This document shows, one piece after another, positions 44,003 through 51,567 of a DNA stretch of 64,000 bases (the stretch's first letter is position 1; each line of letters opens with the position of its first letter). Below the pieces are notes generated by a model that was not told the origin of the DNA, made no database searches, and saw only the letters and a program-made list of their open reading frames with translations. The position numbers were made by a program, and so were the translations under genes. Origin of the DNA: Leucobacter komagatae (GTDB lineage Bacteria; Actinomycetota; Actinomycetes; Actinomycetales; Microbacteriaceae); contig NZ_VFON01000001.1 in NCBI RefSeq assembly GCF_006716085.1, forward strand, positions 2,666,001 through 2,730,000. The letters are read 5' to 3'.

Positions 44003-45352
44003 GTGGATATCTTCCTATTCATAACGCAGTTGCTCGTCGTGCTCGGCTGTATCGTCATGGGTACGCGCTCCAGCGGTGTTGGGCTCGGCCTCTGGGGCGG
44101 CACCGGCGTCGCGATCCTGGTCTTTGTCTTTGGGCTCGCCCCCGGCGCCCCGCCCGTCGATGCTCTTCTTATCGTGCTCTCCGTCGTACTCGCATCATCG
44201 ATGATGCAGGCCGCGGGCGGCATCGACTGGATGGTGTCGATCGCGGCAAAGGTGATCTCGAAGAACCCGAAGCAGATCACGCTCATCGCGCCGCTCACGG
44301 CCTTCCTGTTCTCCGTCGGCGCCGGTACGTCGAACATCCTGTACCCGCTCCTACCCGTGATCTACGACCTGTCGTACCGCAACGGCATCCGCCCGTCGCG
44401 CCCGCTCTCGCTCTCCGTCGTCGCTACGGGCGTCGCGCTCGCCTGTAGCCCCGTTTCCGCGGCGATGGCGGCGATGATCGCGCTGACCGACACGGCGCCG
44501 TGGAACTTTGAGCTCATGGACATCATCAAGGTCACGCTCCCCGCCGCAATCGTCGGCATCTTCCTCGCGAGCCTCTTCGTCCGCCGCCTCGGCAAGGACA
44601 TTGCGGACGACCCCGAGATCCAGGCGAAGATCGCCTCGGGCAAGCTCGTGGCCCCCGGCGCGACCGCGACCGCGGTGAAGGCCGAGGTGACGGTGACCAA
44701 GGAGGGCCGCTGGGCGGCAATCATCTTTCTGCTCGGCGTTCTCGCAATTGTTGTCTTCGGCCTGTTCTCCGGGCTGCGACCGCTCGGCGCCGGCGATGAC
44801 CCGCAGCCGATCGGCATGACCCCGATCATCGAGATCATCATGTTCGTCGCCGGTACGCTCATCATGCTCGTTGCCAAGCCGAAGGTCGCCGAGATTCCGA
44901 CGATGACGGTGTTCCGGGCCGGTATGGTCTCGGCGATCGCGCTGTTCGGCCTCGCGTGGCTGACGAACACCTTCCTCGGCGAGCACTCGAAGCTCGTTGC
45001 CGAGGGCATCGGCGGGCTCGTCGATACGGCCCCCTGGATCTTCGCGCTCGGCGTCTTCCTCGTCTGTGTGCTCACGACCAGCCAGTCGACGGCGACGAAC
45101 TCGATCGTGCCGATCGGCCTCGCGGCAGGCATCCCGCTTGGTCTCATGAGCGGCATGTGGGCCGGCGCGTTCGCAGGCATCTACCTGCTCCCCACCAACG
45201 GCTCGCAGATCGCGGCGGCGAACTTCGACGAATCGGGCTCCACGAAGCTCGGAACGAAGCTCGTCGACCACTCATTCTTCCTGCCGACACTCATCCTCGC
45301 GGTGGCGACGATCGCCGTCGGCTCGCTGTTCGGAGTGCTCTGGGGCGGATAG
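44003..45352 (+). CDS. Anaerobic C4-dicarboxylate transporter (DcuA/DcuB family)
   Basis: A 449-residue inner-membrane exchanger with about 11 helices. The family-specific GAGTSNILYPLLPVIYDLSYRNGIRPSRPLS and CSPVSAAMAAMIAL blocks near residues 110-155 and the end segment LPTNGSQIAAANFDESGSTK are intact. It would import or exchange fumarate, malate, aspartate or succinate. The GTG start has AAAGGGGAA upstream, and a TAGTCT box at 43969 may be its -10. The 140-base gap upstream is AT-richer than its surroundings (TTAATAGATATTTC), consistent with a regulated promoter shared with the divergent SulP gene. Confidence 0.9.
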   Translation: MDIFLFITQLLVVLGCIVMGTRSSGVGLGLWGGTGVAILVFVFGLAPGAPPVDALLIVLSVVLASSMMQAAGGIDWMVSIAAKVISKNPKQITLIAPLTAFLFSVGAGTSNILYPLLPVIYDLSYRNGIRPSRPLSLSVVATGVALACSPVSAAMAAMIALTDTAPWNFELMDIIKVTLPAAIVGIFLASLFVRRLGKDIADDPEIQAKIASGKLVAPGATATAVKAEVTVTKEGRWAAIIFLLGVLAIVVFGLFSGLRPLGAGDDPQPIGMTPIIEIIMFVAGTLIMLVAKPKVAEIPTMTVFRAGMVSAIALFGLAWLTNTFLGEHSKLVAEGIGGLVDTAPWIFALGVFLVCVLTTSQSTATNSIVPIGLAAGIPLGLMSGMWAGAFAGIYLLPTNGSQIAAANFDESGSTKLGTKLVDHSFFLPTLILAVATIAVGSLFGVLWGG

Positions 45353-45358
45353 CCGTAC

Positions 45359-45402
45359 GGGCTGAGCGGCGAACGGGGCTGAGAGGCCCCGCCGCTCAGC
45401 CC
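45359..45402. terminator. Bidirectional terminator between Dcu and GNAT genes
   Basis: A perfect 13-bp outer stem (45359-45371 with 45390-45402) encloses a small inner GGGC/GCCC stem. It starts seven bases after the Dcu stop codon and includes the stop codon of the convergent GNAT gene. Confidence 0.7.
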
Positions 45403-46022
45403 GCCGCCGGCTGCCTGAGGTAGGTCTGCACCGTCGGCGAGCCGGGGATGTGGACCTGCTTCGCCGCGACGTAGCCGAGGCGCTCGTAGCGCGCGTCGTT
45501 CGCTGGGTTTGACGATTCCAGGTACGTCTGCAGGCCGGTCGCGTCGTAGCGTTCGAGCGCCGCCGCGACGAGTCGCATGCCGATGCCGAGCCCGCGTGCG
45601 GCCGGTGAGACCGCGAGCAGTGAGAGGTACGCGTGAGGCGCGGTTGGCCGCGCCTCGGCGAACAGATCGCCTTCGCCAAGCAGCGCCTCAGCGGCCGCGT
45701 CACCGATCGTGCCGCGGAGCAGCCGCTCGTACGCGCCGAGGTCTTCCTCGGCGATCTCGTCCTCGCCTGGCGGGAACCACGTGGAGACCGCGCCGAGCGA
45801 ACCGTCGGGGAGCTCCGCGACGAGCGGCTCGCCGCGCTTCACCGCCTGGTCGGCCATGAACCGCCAGTGCGCGATTGCGTGCGCTGCCCGGTCTGCGTGC
45901 TCTGGGAACGCCGGGCCCCAGACGGGGTCGTCTCGGAACCCTTCCCAGAGGATGCGTGCGGTCTCGTCGAGATCTGTCACCCGCATGGGACGAACCGTAA
46001 AGGGTGCGGTGCCACTGCTCAT
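45396..46022 (-). CDS. GNAT family N-acetyltransferase
   Basis: A 208-residue acetyl-CoA-dependent acetyltransferase. The acetyl-CoA pyrophosphate loop is LAVSPAARGLGIGMRLVAAALE, and strand/helix motifs at LQTYLESSNPANDARYERLGYV match the C-terminal GNAT half. The N-terminus (FTVRPMRVTDLDETARILWEGF) is typical. A TAGTAT box six bases upstream suggests leaderless expression. The acceptor is unknown. Confidence 0.88.
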   Translation of the reverse strand: MSSGTAPFTVRPMRVTDLDETARILWEGFRDDPVWGPAFPEHADRAAHAIAHWRFMADQAVKRGEPLVAELPDGSLGAVSTWFPPGEDEIAEEDLGAYERLLRGTIGDAAAEALLGEGDLFAEARPTAPHAYLSLLAVSPAARGLGIGMRLVAAALERYDATGLQTYLESSNPANDARYERLGYVAAKQVHIPGSPTVQTYLRQPAAG

Positions 46023-46028
46023 ACGGTG

Positions 46029-46034
46029 ATACTA
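46029..46034 (-). promoter_or_regulatory. -10 box TAGTAT, leaderless promoter
   Basis: On the minus strand TAGTAT lies exactly six bases before the GNAT ATG at 46022. Confidence 0.55.
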
Positions 46035-46072
46035 GTCCGCGACCGGGATCGCCGCGCGCGGCCGACCGGGCG

Positions 46073-47173
46073 CTACGCGGAGGCCGTGCGGAATGCGTCC
46101 CAGGCCCGCTTGCAGGCCTGAGCGATCGCGTCGATGTGCGCGGGATCCTCTTCGATCCAGTCCGTGCCGGGCTCCTGCAGTTCCGCAGCGGCCGCGGGGC
46201 CGAGCAGGAATTCGCGGAGGAACTCTGCCTGGACTGCCCCCGGCGTGAAGTTCGCCGCCTTGGCCTCGGCCCGCATCGCGCCAAAGCGCGCGCCCGCCGC
46301 GCGGATCTCCTCGCTGCCAAGGTACGGCTGGTTGAGGAGCACGGCCGCCGGATCGGCGACCTCGAAGCCCTCGCGGTGCGCCGCTGCGAGCGCGCGAAGC
46401 GCCGCGGGATCCATCGTCGGGCGATCCTCGGGATCGCGCTCCTCGCCGTCGTGGTCGCCGCGATTCGAGAGCGCAACGACGGCGGGGAGCCGGTCTGCCT
46501 CAGCTCGGGCGACGTTCACGGCGCCCTCGCGGGTCGTCGTGGTGTTCATCGTGTCGTGGAATGAGAGGCGCGTGAACGAGCCTCCGCGCTCGAGGCCCTG
46601 GGCGATAAACCTGTCGGTGAGCTCCTCGCGGGTGCGCTCGTACACGCCGAGGCCCTGCTCGGCGGTGTCGGCAAACGCGTCGACGAGGCGCTGCAGACCC
46701 TCATCGGTCTCGGGGATTTCAAGGATCGGGAAGAACGAGAACGTGACGGGGCGAATCGCGTCGACGCCCGTGAGGTCAACCTTCTGCCACGCGCCCGCTT
46801 CTCGGACGCGCTCGATCGCCGCGGCGAGGTCTGCACGCACATCGTCGGGCTTCTTCCGGTTCGGGTCGCGGATGAGCCGGGGGTGCGGGTTGATGACCGC
46901 CACGATGCGGGGGTCGATCTCGGCCCAGCGACGCACGATCGATGCCGTCGCGACGTCGCTGAAGTCGTACTGCAGGCGCCGCGTGAGTGCGGGGGAGAGG
47001 AACTCGGCGAGCTCCTCCGGGATGGCCGCGCCAGAGTGCGGCGTGGCGACGAGGAGGTCGGCGTCAGCGATGGCCTCATCGAGCGAGCGCGAGTCGGAAT
47101 TCGCGTAGTGGGTGATCTGTTCGGCAGTGAATACGGTCCCGGCGGGGATCAGATCGAGGCTGTTCGTGCTCAT
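46073..47173 (-). CDS. N-formylglutamate amidohydrolase family protein
   Basis: A 366-residue hydrolase of the N-formylglutamate amidohydrolase (HutG-like) fold. LVATPHSGAAIPEEL supplies the first metal-binding His, and AVINPHPRLIRDPNRKKPDDVRADL carries the family's conserved RDPNR. LSFHDTMN supplies a further His. The protein is longer than HutG (about 270 residues) because of an extended C-terminal half rich in charged helices. No other histidine-degradation gene is nearby, so a histidine role cannot be assumed. TATTCT six bases before the ATG points to a leaderless transcript. Confidence 0.85.
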   Translation of the reverse strand: MSTNSLDLIPAGTVFTAEQITHYANSDSRSLDEAIADADLLVATPHSGAAIPEELAEFLSPALTRRLQYDFSDVATASIVRRWAEIDPRIVAVINPHPRLIRDPNRKKPDDVRADLAAAIERVREAGAWQKVDLTGVDAIRPVTFSFFPILEIPETDEGLQRLVDAFADTAEQGLGVYERTREELTDRFIAQGLERGGSFTRLSFHDTMNTTTTREGAVNVARAEADRLPAVVALSNRGDHDGEERDPEDRPTMDPAALRALAAAHREGFEVADPAAVLLNQPYLGSEEIRAAGARFGAMRAEAKAANFTPGAVQAEFLREFLLGPAAAAELQEPGTDWIEEDPAHIDAIAQACKRAWDAFRTASA

Positions 47174-47179
47174 GTGCCC

Positions 47180-47185
47180 AGAATA
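47180..47185 (-). promoter_or_regulatory. -10 box TATTCT, leaderless promoter
   Basis: On the minus strand TATTCT lies exactly six bases before the ATG at 47173. Confidence 0.55.
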
Positions 47186-47267
47186 CTCAGCGGCCCGGCT
47201 CTCGACCAGGGATTCTCTGAATTCTTAGGGGAATATCTATGAACTTGTCGTGGCGGCGCGTGTCGGG

Positions 47268-47744
47268 CTAGGCGAGGCCGCGGTTGCGCTTGCGGATTTT
47301 CGACGGCGGGCGCCCGCCGAGGAATGACGCGCCCGAGTCGACCACGTACCCCTGTTTCAAAGCCTCGCGCCCAATGAGCATCCGAAAGACCATTTCTTCG
47401 CGGTCCGTGAGCGTCACCTCGGCCGGGACGACCCTGCCGACGAGGCCGAGGTCCATCACCACGACGAGACGGTCTTGGGTGTGCCCTGAAGAGCTCCGAA
47501 CCGTCCTGCGGTCGTGAATAGGCAGCTCAATCTCGACCTCGTCGAGGGTGCCCTCCTGCCACGGCTGAACCGTGAAGCGCACCCATGCCTCACCGCCCCG
47601 TTCGAAGGGAGTAATGTTGCCCGCGTGCAAGGCCGAGGTTTGCGCCCCGGTGTCGATTTTGGCCTTGATCCACGGCACTCCGATTCCGGGCAGGCTCACC
47701 CATTCACGCCAGCCCGTCAGGGTGCTTGAATAGTATTCGTCCAC
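47268..47744 (-). CDS. RimB-like aspartic protease (ATP-dependent zinc protease family, PF05618)
   Basis: A 158-residue retropepsin-like protein. KAKIDTGAQTSALHA carries the D-T-G-A active-site motif, and FRMLIGREAL the matching hydrophobic strand. Such proteins (RimB in Pseudomonas) are partners of RimK-type glutamate ligases and are thought to process the polyglutamate tails they add. It starts with GTG only 26 bases from the divergent RimK-like gene, which supports that pairing. The gap is so short that the two promoters must lie inside each other's coding regions or use leaderless messages. Confidence 0.85.
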   Translation of the reverse strand: MDEYYSSTLTGWREWVSLPGIGVPWIKAKIDTGAQTSALHAGNITPFERGGEAWVRFTVQPWQEGTLDEVEIELPIHDRRTVRSSSGHTQDRLVVVMDLGLVGRVVPAEVTLTDREEMVFRMLIGREALKQGYVVDSGASFLGGRPPSKIRKRNRGLA

Positions 47745-47770
47745 GGCATCTATCTTGGCAGGAAATCACC

Positions 47771-48967
47771 TTGAAACTGGCGATTCTTTCGCGCGCCCCC
47801 CAGGCGTATTCGACGCAGCGCCTCCGCGCGGCCGCTGAGCAGCGCGGTCACAACGTGAAGGTGCTGAACACCCTTCGCTTTGCGATCGACCTTGCGACTG
47901 ATGAACCTGACCTGCGCTACCGCGGCAAACTCCTGAGCGACTACGACGCGATCCTGCCCCGCATCGGCAACTCGATCACCTATTTCGGCACCGCGGTCGT
48001 CCGCCAGTTCGAGCAGATGGACGTCTACACGCCGAACACGGCGAACGGCATCTCAAACGCGCGCGACAAGCTGCGCGCGATCCAGATCCTCTCGCGCCAC
48101 TCGATCGACATGCCGCCGACCGCGTTCGTGCGCAACCGCGCCGACGTGCGGCCCGCGATCGAGTCCGTCGGTGGTGCGCCCGTCGTGATCAAGCTGCTTG
48201 AGGGCACTCAGGGCATCGGCGTGATCCTCGCGCCCCAGGTGAAGGTCGCCGAGGCGATCATCGAAACGCTGCACTCGACGCAGCAGAACGTGCTCATTCA
48301 GAAGTTCATTGCGGAGAGCCGCGGCCGCGACATCCGCGCGCTCGTTGTGGGCGATCGCGTCGTCGCCGCGATGCGCCGCGTCGCGTCGGGCGACGAGTTC
48401 CGGTCGAACGTGCACCGCGGCGGCACCGTCGAGGCCGTGCAGCTCGACCCCGCGTACGAGCAGACCGCCGTGCGCGCCGCCCAGATTATGGGGCTCCGCG
48501 TCGCGGGTGTCGACATGCTCGAGGGCGACGACGGCCCGCTTGTGGTGGAGGTCAACTCGTCACCCGGCCTGCAGGGCATCGAGACCGCGACCGACCTCGA
48601 CGTCGCCGGCGCGATCATCGACTACATCGCGAACCAGGTGAACTTCCCCGAGATTGACGTGCGCCAGCGGCTCTCCGTGTCCACGGGCTATGGTGTGGCC
48701 GAGCTCGCGATGCACGCGGGCGCTGAGCACGTCGGAAAACCGCTCGGCGACCTCGGGCTCTGGGAGCGCGACATCACCGTGCTGACCCTGCACCGCGGGG
48801 TGCAGGTCATCCCGAACCCGCGCAAGCACGTGGTGCTCGAGCCCGAGGACAGACTGCTCTGCTTCGGCAAACTCGAGGAGATGCGCTCGATGATTCCGGA
48901 GCGCCCGCGCCGCCGCGCTCGCGTGCGGAAGCTCCCGCCCGAAGCACAGGACCTCGTCGACGGCTAG
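47771..48967 (+). CDS. RimK family alpha-L-glutamate ligase with C-terminal RCK_C-like domain
   Basis: A 398-residue protein. Residues 1-295 are an ATP-grasp ligase of the RimK type: MKLAILSRAPQAYSTQRL, then ARDKLRAIQILSRHSI, the KLLEGTQGIGVILA glycine loop, and the metal-binding EVNSSPGLQGIE. RimK ligates glutamate to a protein C-terminus (S6 in E. coli). Residues about 311-378 (HVGKPLGDLGLWERDITVLTL, then PNPRKHVVLEPEDRLLCFG) look like an RCK_C/TrkA-C ligand-binding domain, not present in E. coli RimK. A basic tail follows. TTG 47771 is chosen because AGGAAA lies six bases upstream and residue 1 then matches the RimK N-terminus. It is divergent from the RimB-like protease. Confidence 0.87.
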   Translation: MKLAILSRAPQAYSTQRLRAAAEQRGHNVKVLNTLRFAIDLATDEPDLRYRGKLLSDYDAILPRIGNSITYFGTAVVRQFEQMDVYTPNTANGISNARDKLRAIQILSRHSIDMPPTAFVRNRADVRPAIESVGGAPVVIKLLEGTQGIGVILAPQVKVAEAIIETLHSTQQNVLIQKFIAESRGRDIRALVVGDRVVAAMRRVASGDEFRSNVHRGGTVEAVQLDPAYEQTAVRAAQIMGLRVAGVDMLEGDDGPLVVEVNSSPGLQGIETATDLDVAGAIIDYIANQVNFPEIDVRQRLSVSTGYGVAELAMHAGAEHVGKPLGDLGLWERDITVLTLHRGVQVIPNPRKHVVLEPEDRLLCFGKLEEMRSMIPERPRRRARVRKLPPEAQDLVDG

Positions 48968-48987
48968 CCGCTGTCGGAAATACACAG

Positions 48988-50340
48988 CTACGCTCTGTCT
49001 GAGGTCTCCCGAATCGCTGGGCTGCCTACCCGGGCTGTCTCCCGCACGAGCGTTTCGGGGAGGAACGCGATCGCGATGAGCCCGATCGCGCTGAGCCCGA
49101 CGAGGTAAGCAGCGACGAGCCAGGGTGCACCGCCGCCGACTGCGACGAGCCAGGTCGCAACGAGCGGTGCAGTGCCGCCGACGAGCGCGGCGGGAATTTC
49201 TCGCGAGATTGCGATCCCGCTCCACCGCATCGAGGTCGGGAACGCCTCGGCGAGTAGCGCCGCGGATACGCCGATCGTCGCGCCCTGAATCACCGCGAGC
49301 CCCAGCACCAGAGCGATCCCGATGAGTGTCGCGGACTCAGTCTGGTAGAGCACGAACATGGGGAACGCGAAGAGGATCGCGAAGACAGCTGCGAAGAGCA
49401 GCACGGGCTTGCGTCCGATGCGGTCGGCGAGCCGACCGAAAAGCAGGGTTGCTGGGATCGTGAGCAGCTCCGCGATGATGAGGCCGATGAGGGCGGATGT
49501 CGGGTCAACGTTGAGCGTGCCCGTCGTGTAAGAGATCGAGAACGTTTGCACGACGTACACCCACGGCAGTGCGAAGACGAAGAGGCCCATACCAGGGAGA
49601 AGCACGCGCCAGTGGCTTTTGATCGCCTGCGCGAGCGGTGCGCGCTGTACGACGCCCTTCTGTTCGGCGGCCTCGAACGCCGCGGTTTCCTTGACCTGCA
49701 GCCTGAAGTACATGGCCAGCGCGACGATGAGAACGCTCGCAACGAACGGGATTCGCCAGCCCCACTCGCGGAACTGTTCGGGGGTGAGGACGGCCGTCAG
49801 GACGGCGATGGTGACGGTCGCGAGCGCCATACCGACGTACACCGCTGCCCCGGGGAATCCGGCGATGAAGGCGCGGTTTCGCGTGTCTGACGACTCGCTC
49901 GCCATGGTCATAGCACCGGCGAACTCGGCTCCGGCGCCCGCGCCCTGGAAGATGCGCAGCACGATGAGCGCGATCGGCGCCCAGACGCCGACGGTCTCCG
50001 CTGTTGGCAGCAGGCCGATGAGTGTGGTCGCGAGGCCCATCATGAGCAGTGTTGCGAGCAACGTCGCCTTGCGCCCGATGCGGTCGCCGAAGTGGGCGAA
50101 GATGAGGCCACCGATCGGGCGTGCCCCGAACCCTACGGCGAAGGTTGCGAAGGCTCCAAGCATACCGGCGAGGCCATCGCCGCCGAAGAACAGGGGCGCA
50201 AAGACCAGCGCGGACGCGAGGCTGTACAGCGTAAAGTCGAACCATTCGATGACGGTTCCGACTGAGCTGCCGATAACTGCGCTGCGGCGCTCTTTCGGCG
50301 AAGCGAGACCCGCTCGATCGATGTCGTTGTGGATGGTCAT
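48988..50340 (-). CDS. MFS transporter, metabolite:H+ symporter (MHS) family
   Basis: A 450-residue 12-helix symporter of the MHS group (shikimate, alpha-ketoglutarate, proline/betaine, dicarboxylate carriers). The hallmark GTVIEWFDFTLYSLASALVF is at about 30-49, FGARPIGGLIFAHFGDRIGRK between helices 2 and 3, and RIFQGAGAGAEFAGAMTMASE in helix 4. AAAGGAG precedes the ATG. Before the insertion sequence arrived, its promoter region directly faced the PucR-type regulator that heads the HMG-CoA gene cluster, so it is the likely uptake system for that pathway's organic acid substrate. Confidence 0.9.
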   Translation of the reverse strand: MTIHNDIDRAGLASPKERRSAVIGSSVGTVIEWFDFTLYSLASALVFAPLFFGGDGLAGMLGAFATFAVGFGARPIGGLIFAHFGDRIGRKATLLATLLMMGLATTLIGLLPTAETVGVWAPIALIVLRIFQGAGAGAEFAGAMTMASESSDTRNRAFIAGFPGAAVYVGMALATVTIAVLTAVLTPEQFREWGWRIPFVASVLIVALAMYFRLQVKETAAFEAAEQKGVVQRAPLAQAIKSHWRVLLPGMGLFVFALPWVYVVQTFSISYTTGTLNVDPTSALIGLIIAELLTIPATLLFGRLADRIGRKPVLLFAAVFAILFAFPMFVLYQTESATLIGIALVLGLAVIQGATIGVSAALLAEAFPTSMRWSGIAISREIPAALVGGTAPLVATWLVAVGGGAPWLVAAYLVGLSAIGLIAIAFLPETLVRETARVGSPAIRETSDRA

Positions 50341-50435
50341 AACACTCCTTTGTGTGTGAAGAACTGGGTGAACCCCGCTGGGCCCGCCCCAACGATAGGT
50401 CGGCGAGCGCCACCCCTGACATGTGCGAATGCTCC

Positions 50436-50441
50436 ACTAGG
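50436..50441. repeat. Left target site duplication, ACTAGG
   Basis: ACTAGG immediately precedes the left inverted repeat of the insertion sequence and is repeated exactly after the right end at 51536-51541. Confidence 0.85.
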
Positions 50442-50461
50442 TGTAGTGTCCAGGGTCGTTG
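50442..50461 (+). repeat. Left terminal inverted repeat of the IS
   Basis: The sequence begins with TGTAGTGTCC and pairs with the reverse complement of 51516-51535 at 15 of 20 positions; the TGT terminus is typical of IS481 elements. Confidence 0.8.
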
Positions 50462-50486
50462 TTTGATCTGGACTCCGTGACAGAGA

Positions 50487-50545
50487 CGAGAACCTCCGGG
50501 CAGAGTGGAGCTGCTACCACTACAGCTCTACACCGGAGGTTCTCG
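50487..50545 (+). promoter_or_regulatory. Hairpin sequestering the transposase ribosome binding site
   Basis: A perfect 13-bp stem (50487-50499 with 50533-50545), with an inner GAGCTG/CAGCTC stem, has its right arm covering the GGAGG at 50535-50539 and the first base of the GTG start at 50545. In transcripts entering from outside the element the ribosome binding site would be paired. Confidence 0.65.
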
Positions 50546-51540
50546 TGTCCCACGCTAACGCAGCCCTGACCCCACGCCAACGACTCCGCATCGCCCGCCT
50601 CATCATCAATGAAGGATGGACAGTCGCGCACGCCGCTGACTATTTCCACGTCGCCTGGCCGACCGCTCAGAAATGGGCTCGACGCTACGCCGAGCATGGG
50701 ATCGCCGGCATGACCGACCGATCCTCTCGCCCGCACGCCCACCCGAACCAGACCCCGCGCCCGATCGTGCGGAAGATCAAGCACCTGCGGATCACGCGCC
50801 GACTCGGCCCGGTCGAGATCGGCGGTCTCCTGCAGCTTCCACCCTCCACGGTTCACGCAGTCTTGGTGCGGGAACGGTTGAACCGGCTCTCCCACATCGA
50901 CCGGAAGACCGGGGAACCAGCCCGCAGGTACGAACACCCGCATCCGGGTTCCCTGATCCATGTCGATGTGAAGAAGCTCGGCAACATTCCTGACGGAGGA
51001 GGCTGGCGCACGGTCGGACGAGTCCAGGGTGGGAAGAACCGGGCTGCGACTCCCGGGAAGGAACGGAGCCGTAGGCGTGACGTGCTGATGCGGCACGCCT
51101 ACGTGCACACCGTGATCGATGACCACTCCCGAGTCGCGTATGCCGAGATCCACGATGACGAGCGGGCCGAGACCGCGATCGGAGTACTCCAGCGGGCCGT
51201 GTCCTGGTTCCAAGATCGCGGGGTGCGGGTCGAGCGGGTGCTCTCGGACAACGGATCCGCGTACCGCTCTCACGCCTGGCGTGATGCCTGCAGCGGCTTG
51301 GGAATCACACCGAAGTGGACACGCCCGTACCGGCCGCAGACCAACGGGAAAATCGAGCGGTTCCATCGCACCCTCGCGGACGGGTGGGCGTACAGTCGGC
51401 ACTACTCTTCAGAGCAGGCGAGACGGAAAGCACTTCCCGCGTGGCTGCACTACTACAATCAGCACAGGCCCCACTCGGCCATCGGGCAGCTCCCGCCAGT
51501 CACACGACTATCGAGCAACCTCCCCGGGCAGTACAACTAG
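50545..51540 (+). CDS. IS481 family transposase
   Basis: A 331-residue DDE transposase. An N-terminal helix-turn-helix region (about 8-60, TPRQRLRIARLIINEGWTVA) binds the ends; a second DNA-binding stretch follows to about residue 115. The catalytic core shows D in LIHVDVKKLG, D in VLSDNGSAYRS and E in NGKIERFHRTLADG, spaced as in IS481/IS3-type rve domains. It starts with GTG after GGAGG. The last codon straddles the IS end, and the TAG stop codon is supplied by the ACTAGG target duplication. Full length with no frameshift. Confidence 0.95.
   Translation: MSHANAALTPRQRLRIARLIINEGWTVAHAADYFHVAWPTAQKWARRYAEHGIAGMTDRSSRPHAHPNQTPRPIVRKIKHLRITRRLGPVEIGGLLQLPPSTVHAVLVRERLNRLSHIDRKTGEPARRYEHPHPGSLIHVDVKKLGNIPDGGGWRTVGRVQGGKNRAATPGKERSRRRDVLMRHAYVHTVIDDHSRVAYAEIHDDERAETAIGVLQRAVSWFQDRGVRVERVLSDNGSAYRSHAWRDACSGLGITPKWTRPYRPQTNGKIERFHRTLADGWAYSRHYSSEQARRKALPAWLHYYNQHRPHSAIGQLPPVTRLSSNLPGQYN
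51516..51535 (-). repeat. Right terminal inverted repeat of the IS
   Basis: The right end reads, in reverse complement, TGTACTGCCCGGGGAGGTTG, and aligns with the left end over 20 bases with five mismatches. It lies inside the last codons of the transposase gene. Confidence 0.8.
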
Positions 51541-51541
51541 G
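51536..51541. repeat. Right target site duplication, ACTAGG
   Basis: The second copy of ACTAGG is directly after the right inverted repeat. It contributes the end of the last sense codon and the TAG stop codon of the transposase. Confidence 0.85.
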
Positions 51542-51555
51542 TCGTCAATCAAATG

Positions 51556-51561
51556 TACGCT
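51556..51561 (+). promoter_or_regulatory. -10 box TACGCT of the PucR-type regulator
   Basis: TACGCT lies exactly six bases before the ATG at 51568, the spacing seen at other genes here. A -35 element 17 bases upstream would fall at 51533-51538, across the right end of the IS, so the insertion replaced the native upstream promoter half. Confidence 0.5.
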
Positions 51562-51567
51562 GTGCCC

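Larger units (their letters stand above)
50442..51535 (+). mobile_element. IS481-family insertion sequence, 1094 bp
   Basis: The element begins TGTAGTGTCC and ends GGGCAGTACA. The 20-bp imperfect terminal inverted repeats (50442-50461 and 51516-51535) match at 15 of 20 positions, and flanking 6-bp direct repeats (ACTAGG) mark a clean insertion. One full-length transposase gene is present, so the element appears intact. It lies between the MHS transporter and the PucR-type regulator of the HMG-CoA cluster. Joining the flanks at one ACTAGG restores a short divergent promoter region. Confidence 0.9.

Noticed and set aside
50437..51402. 321-codon minus-strand frame within the insertion sequence
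   Set aside because: It is antisense to an intact DDE transposase and begins outside the coding phase of any known IS481 accessory gene.
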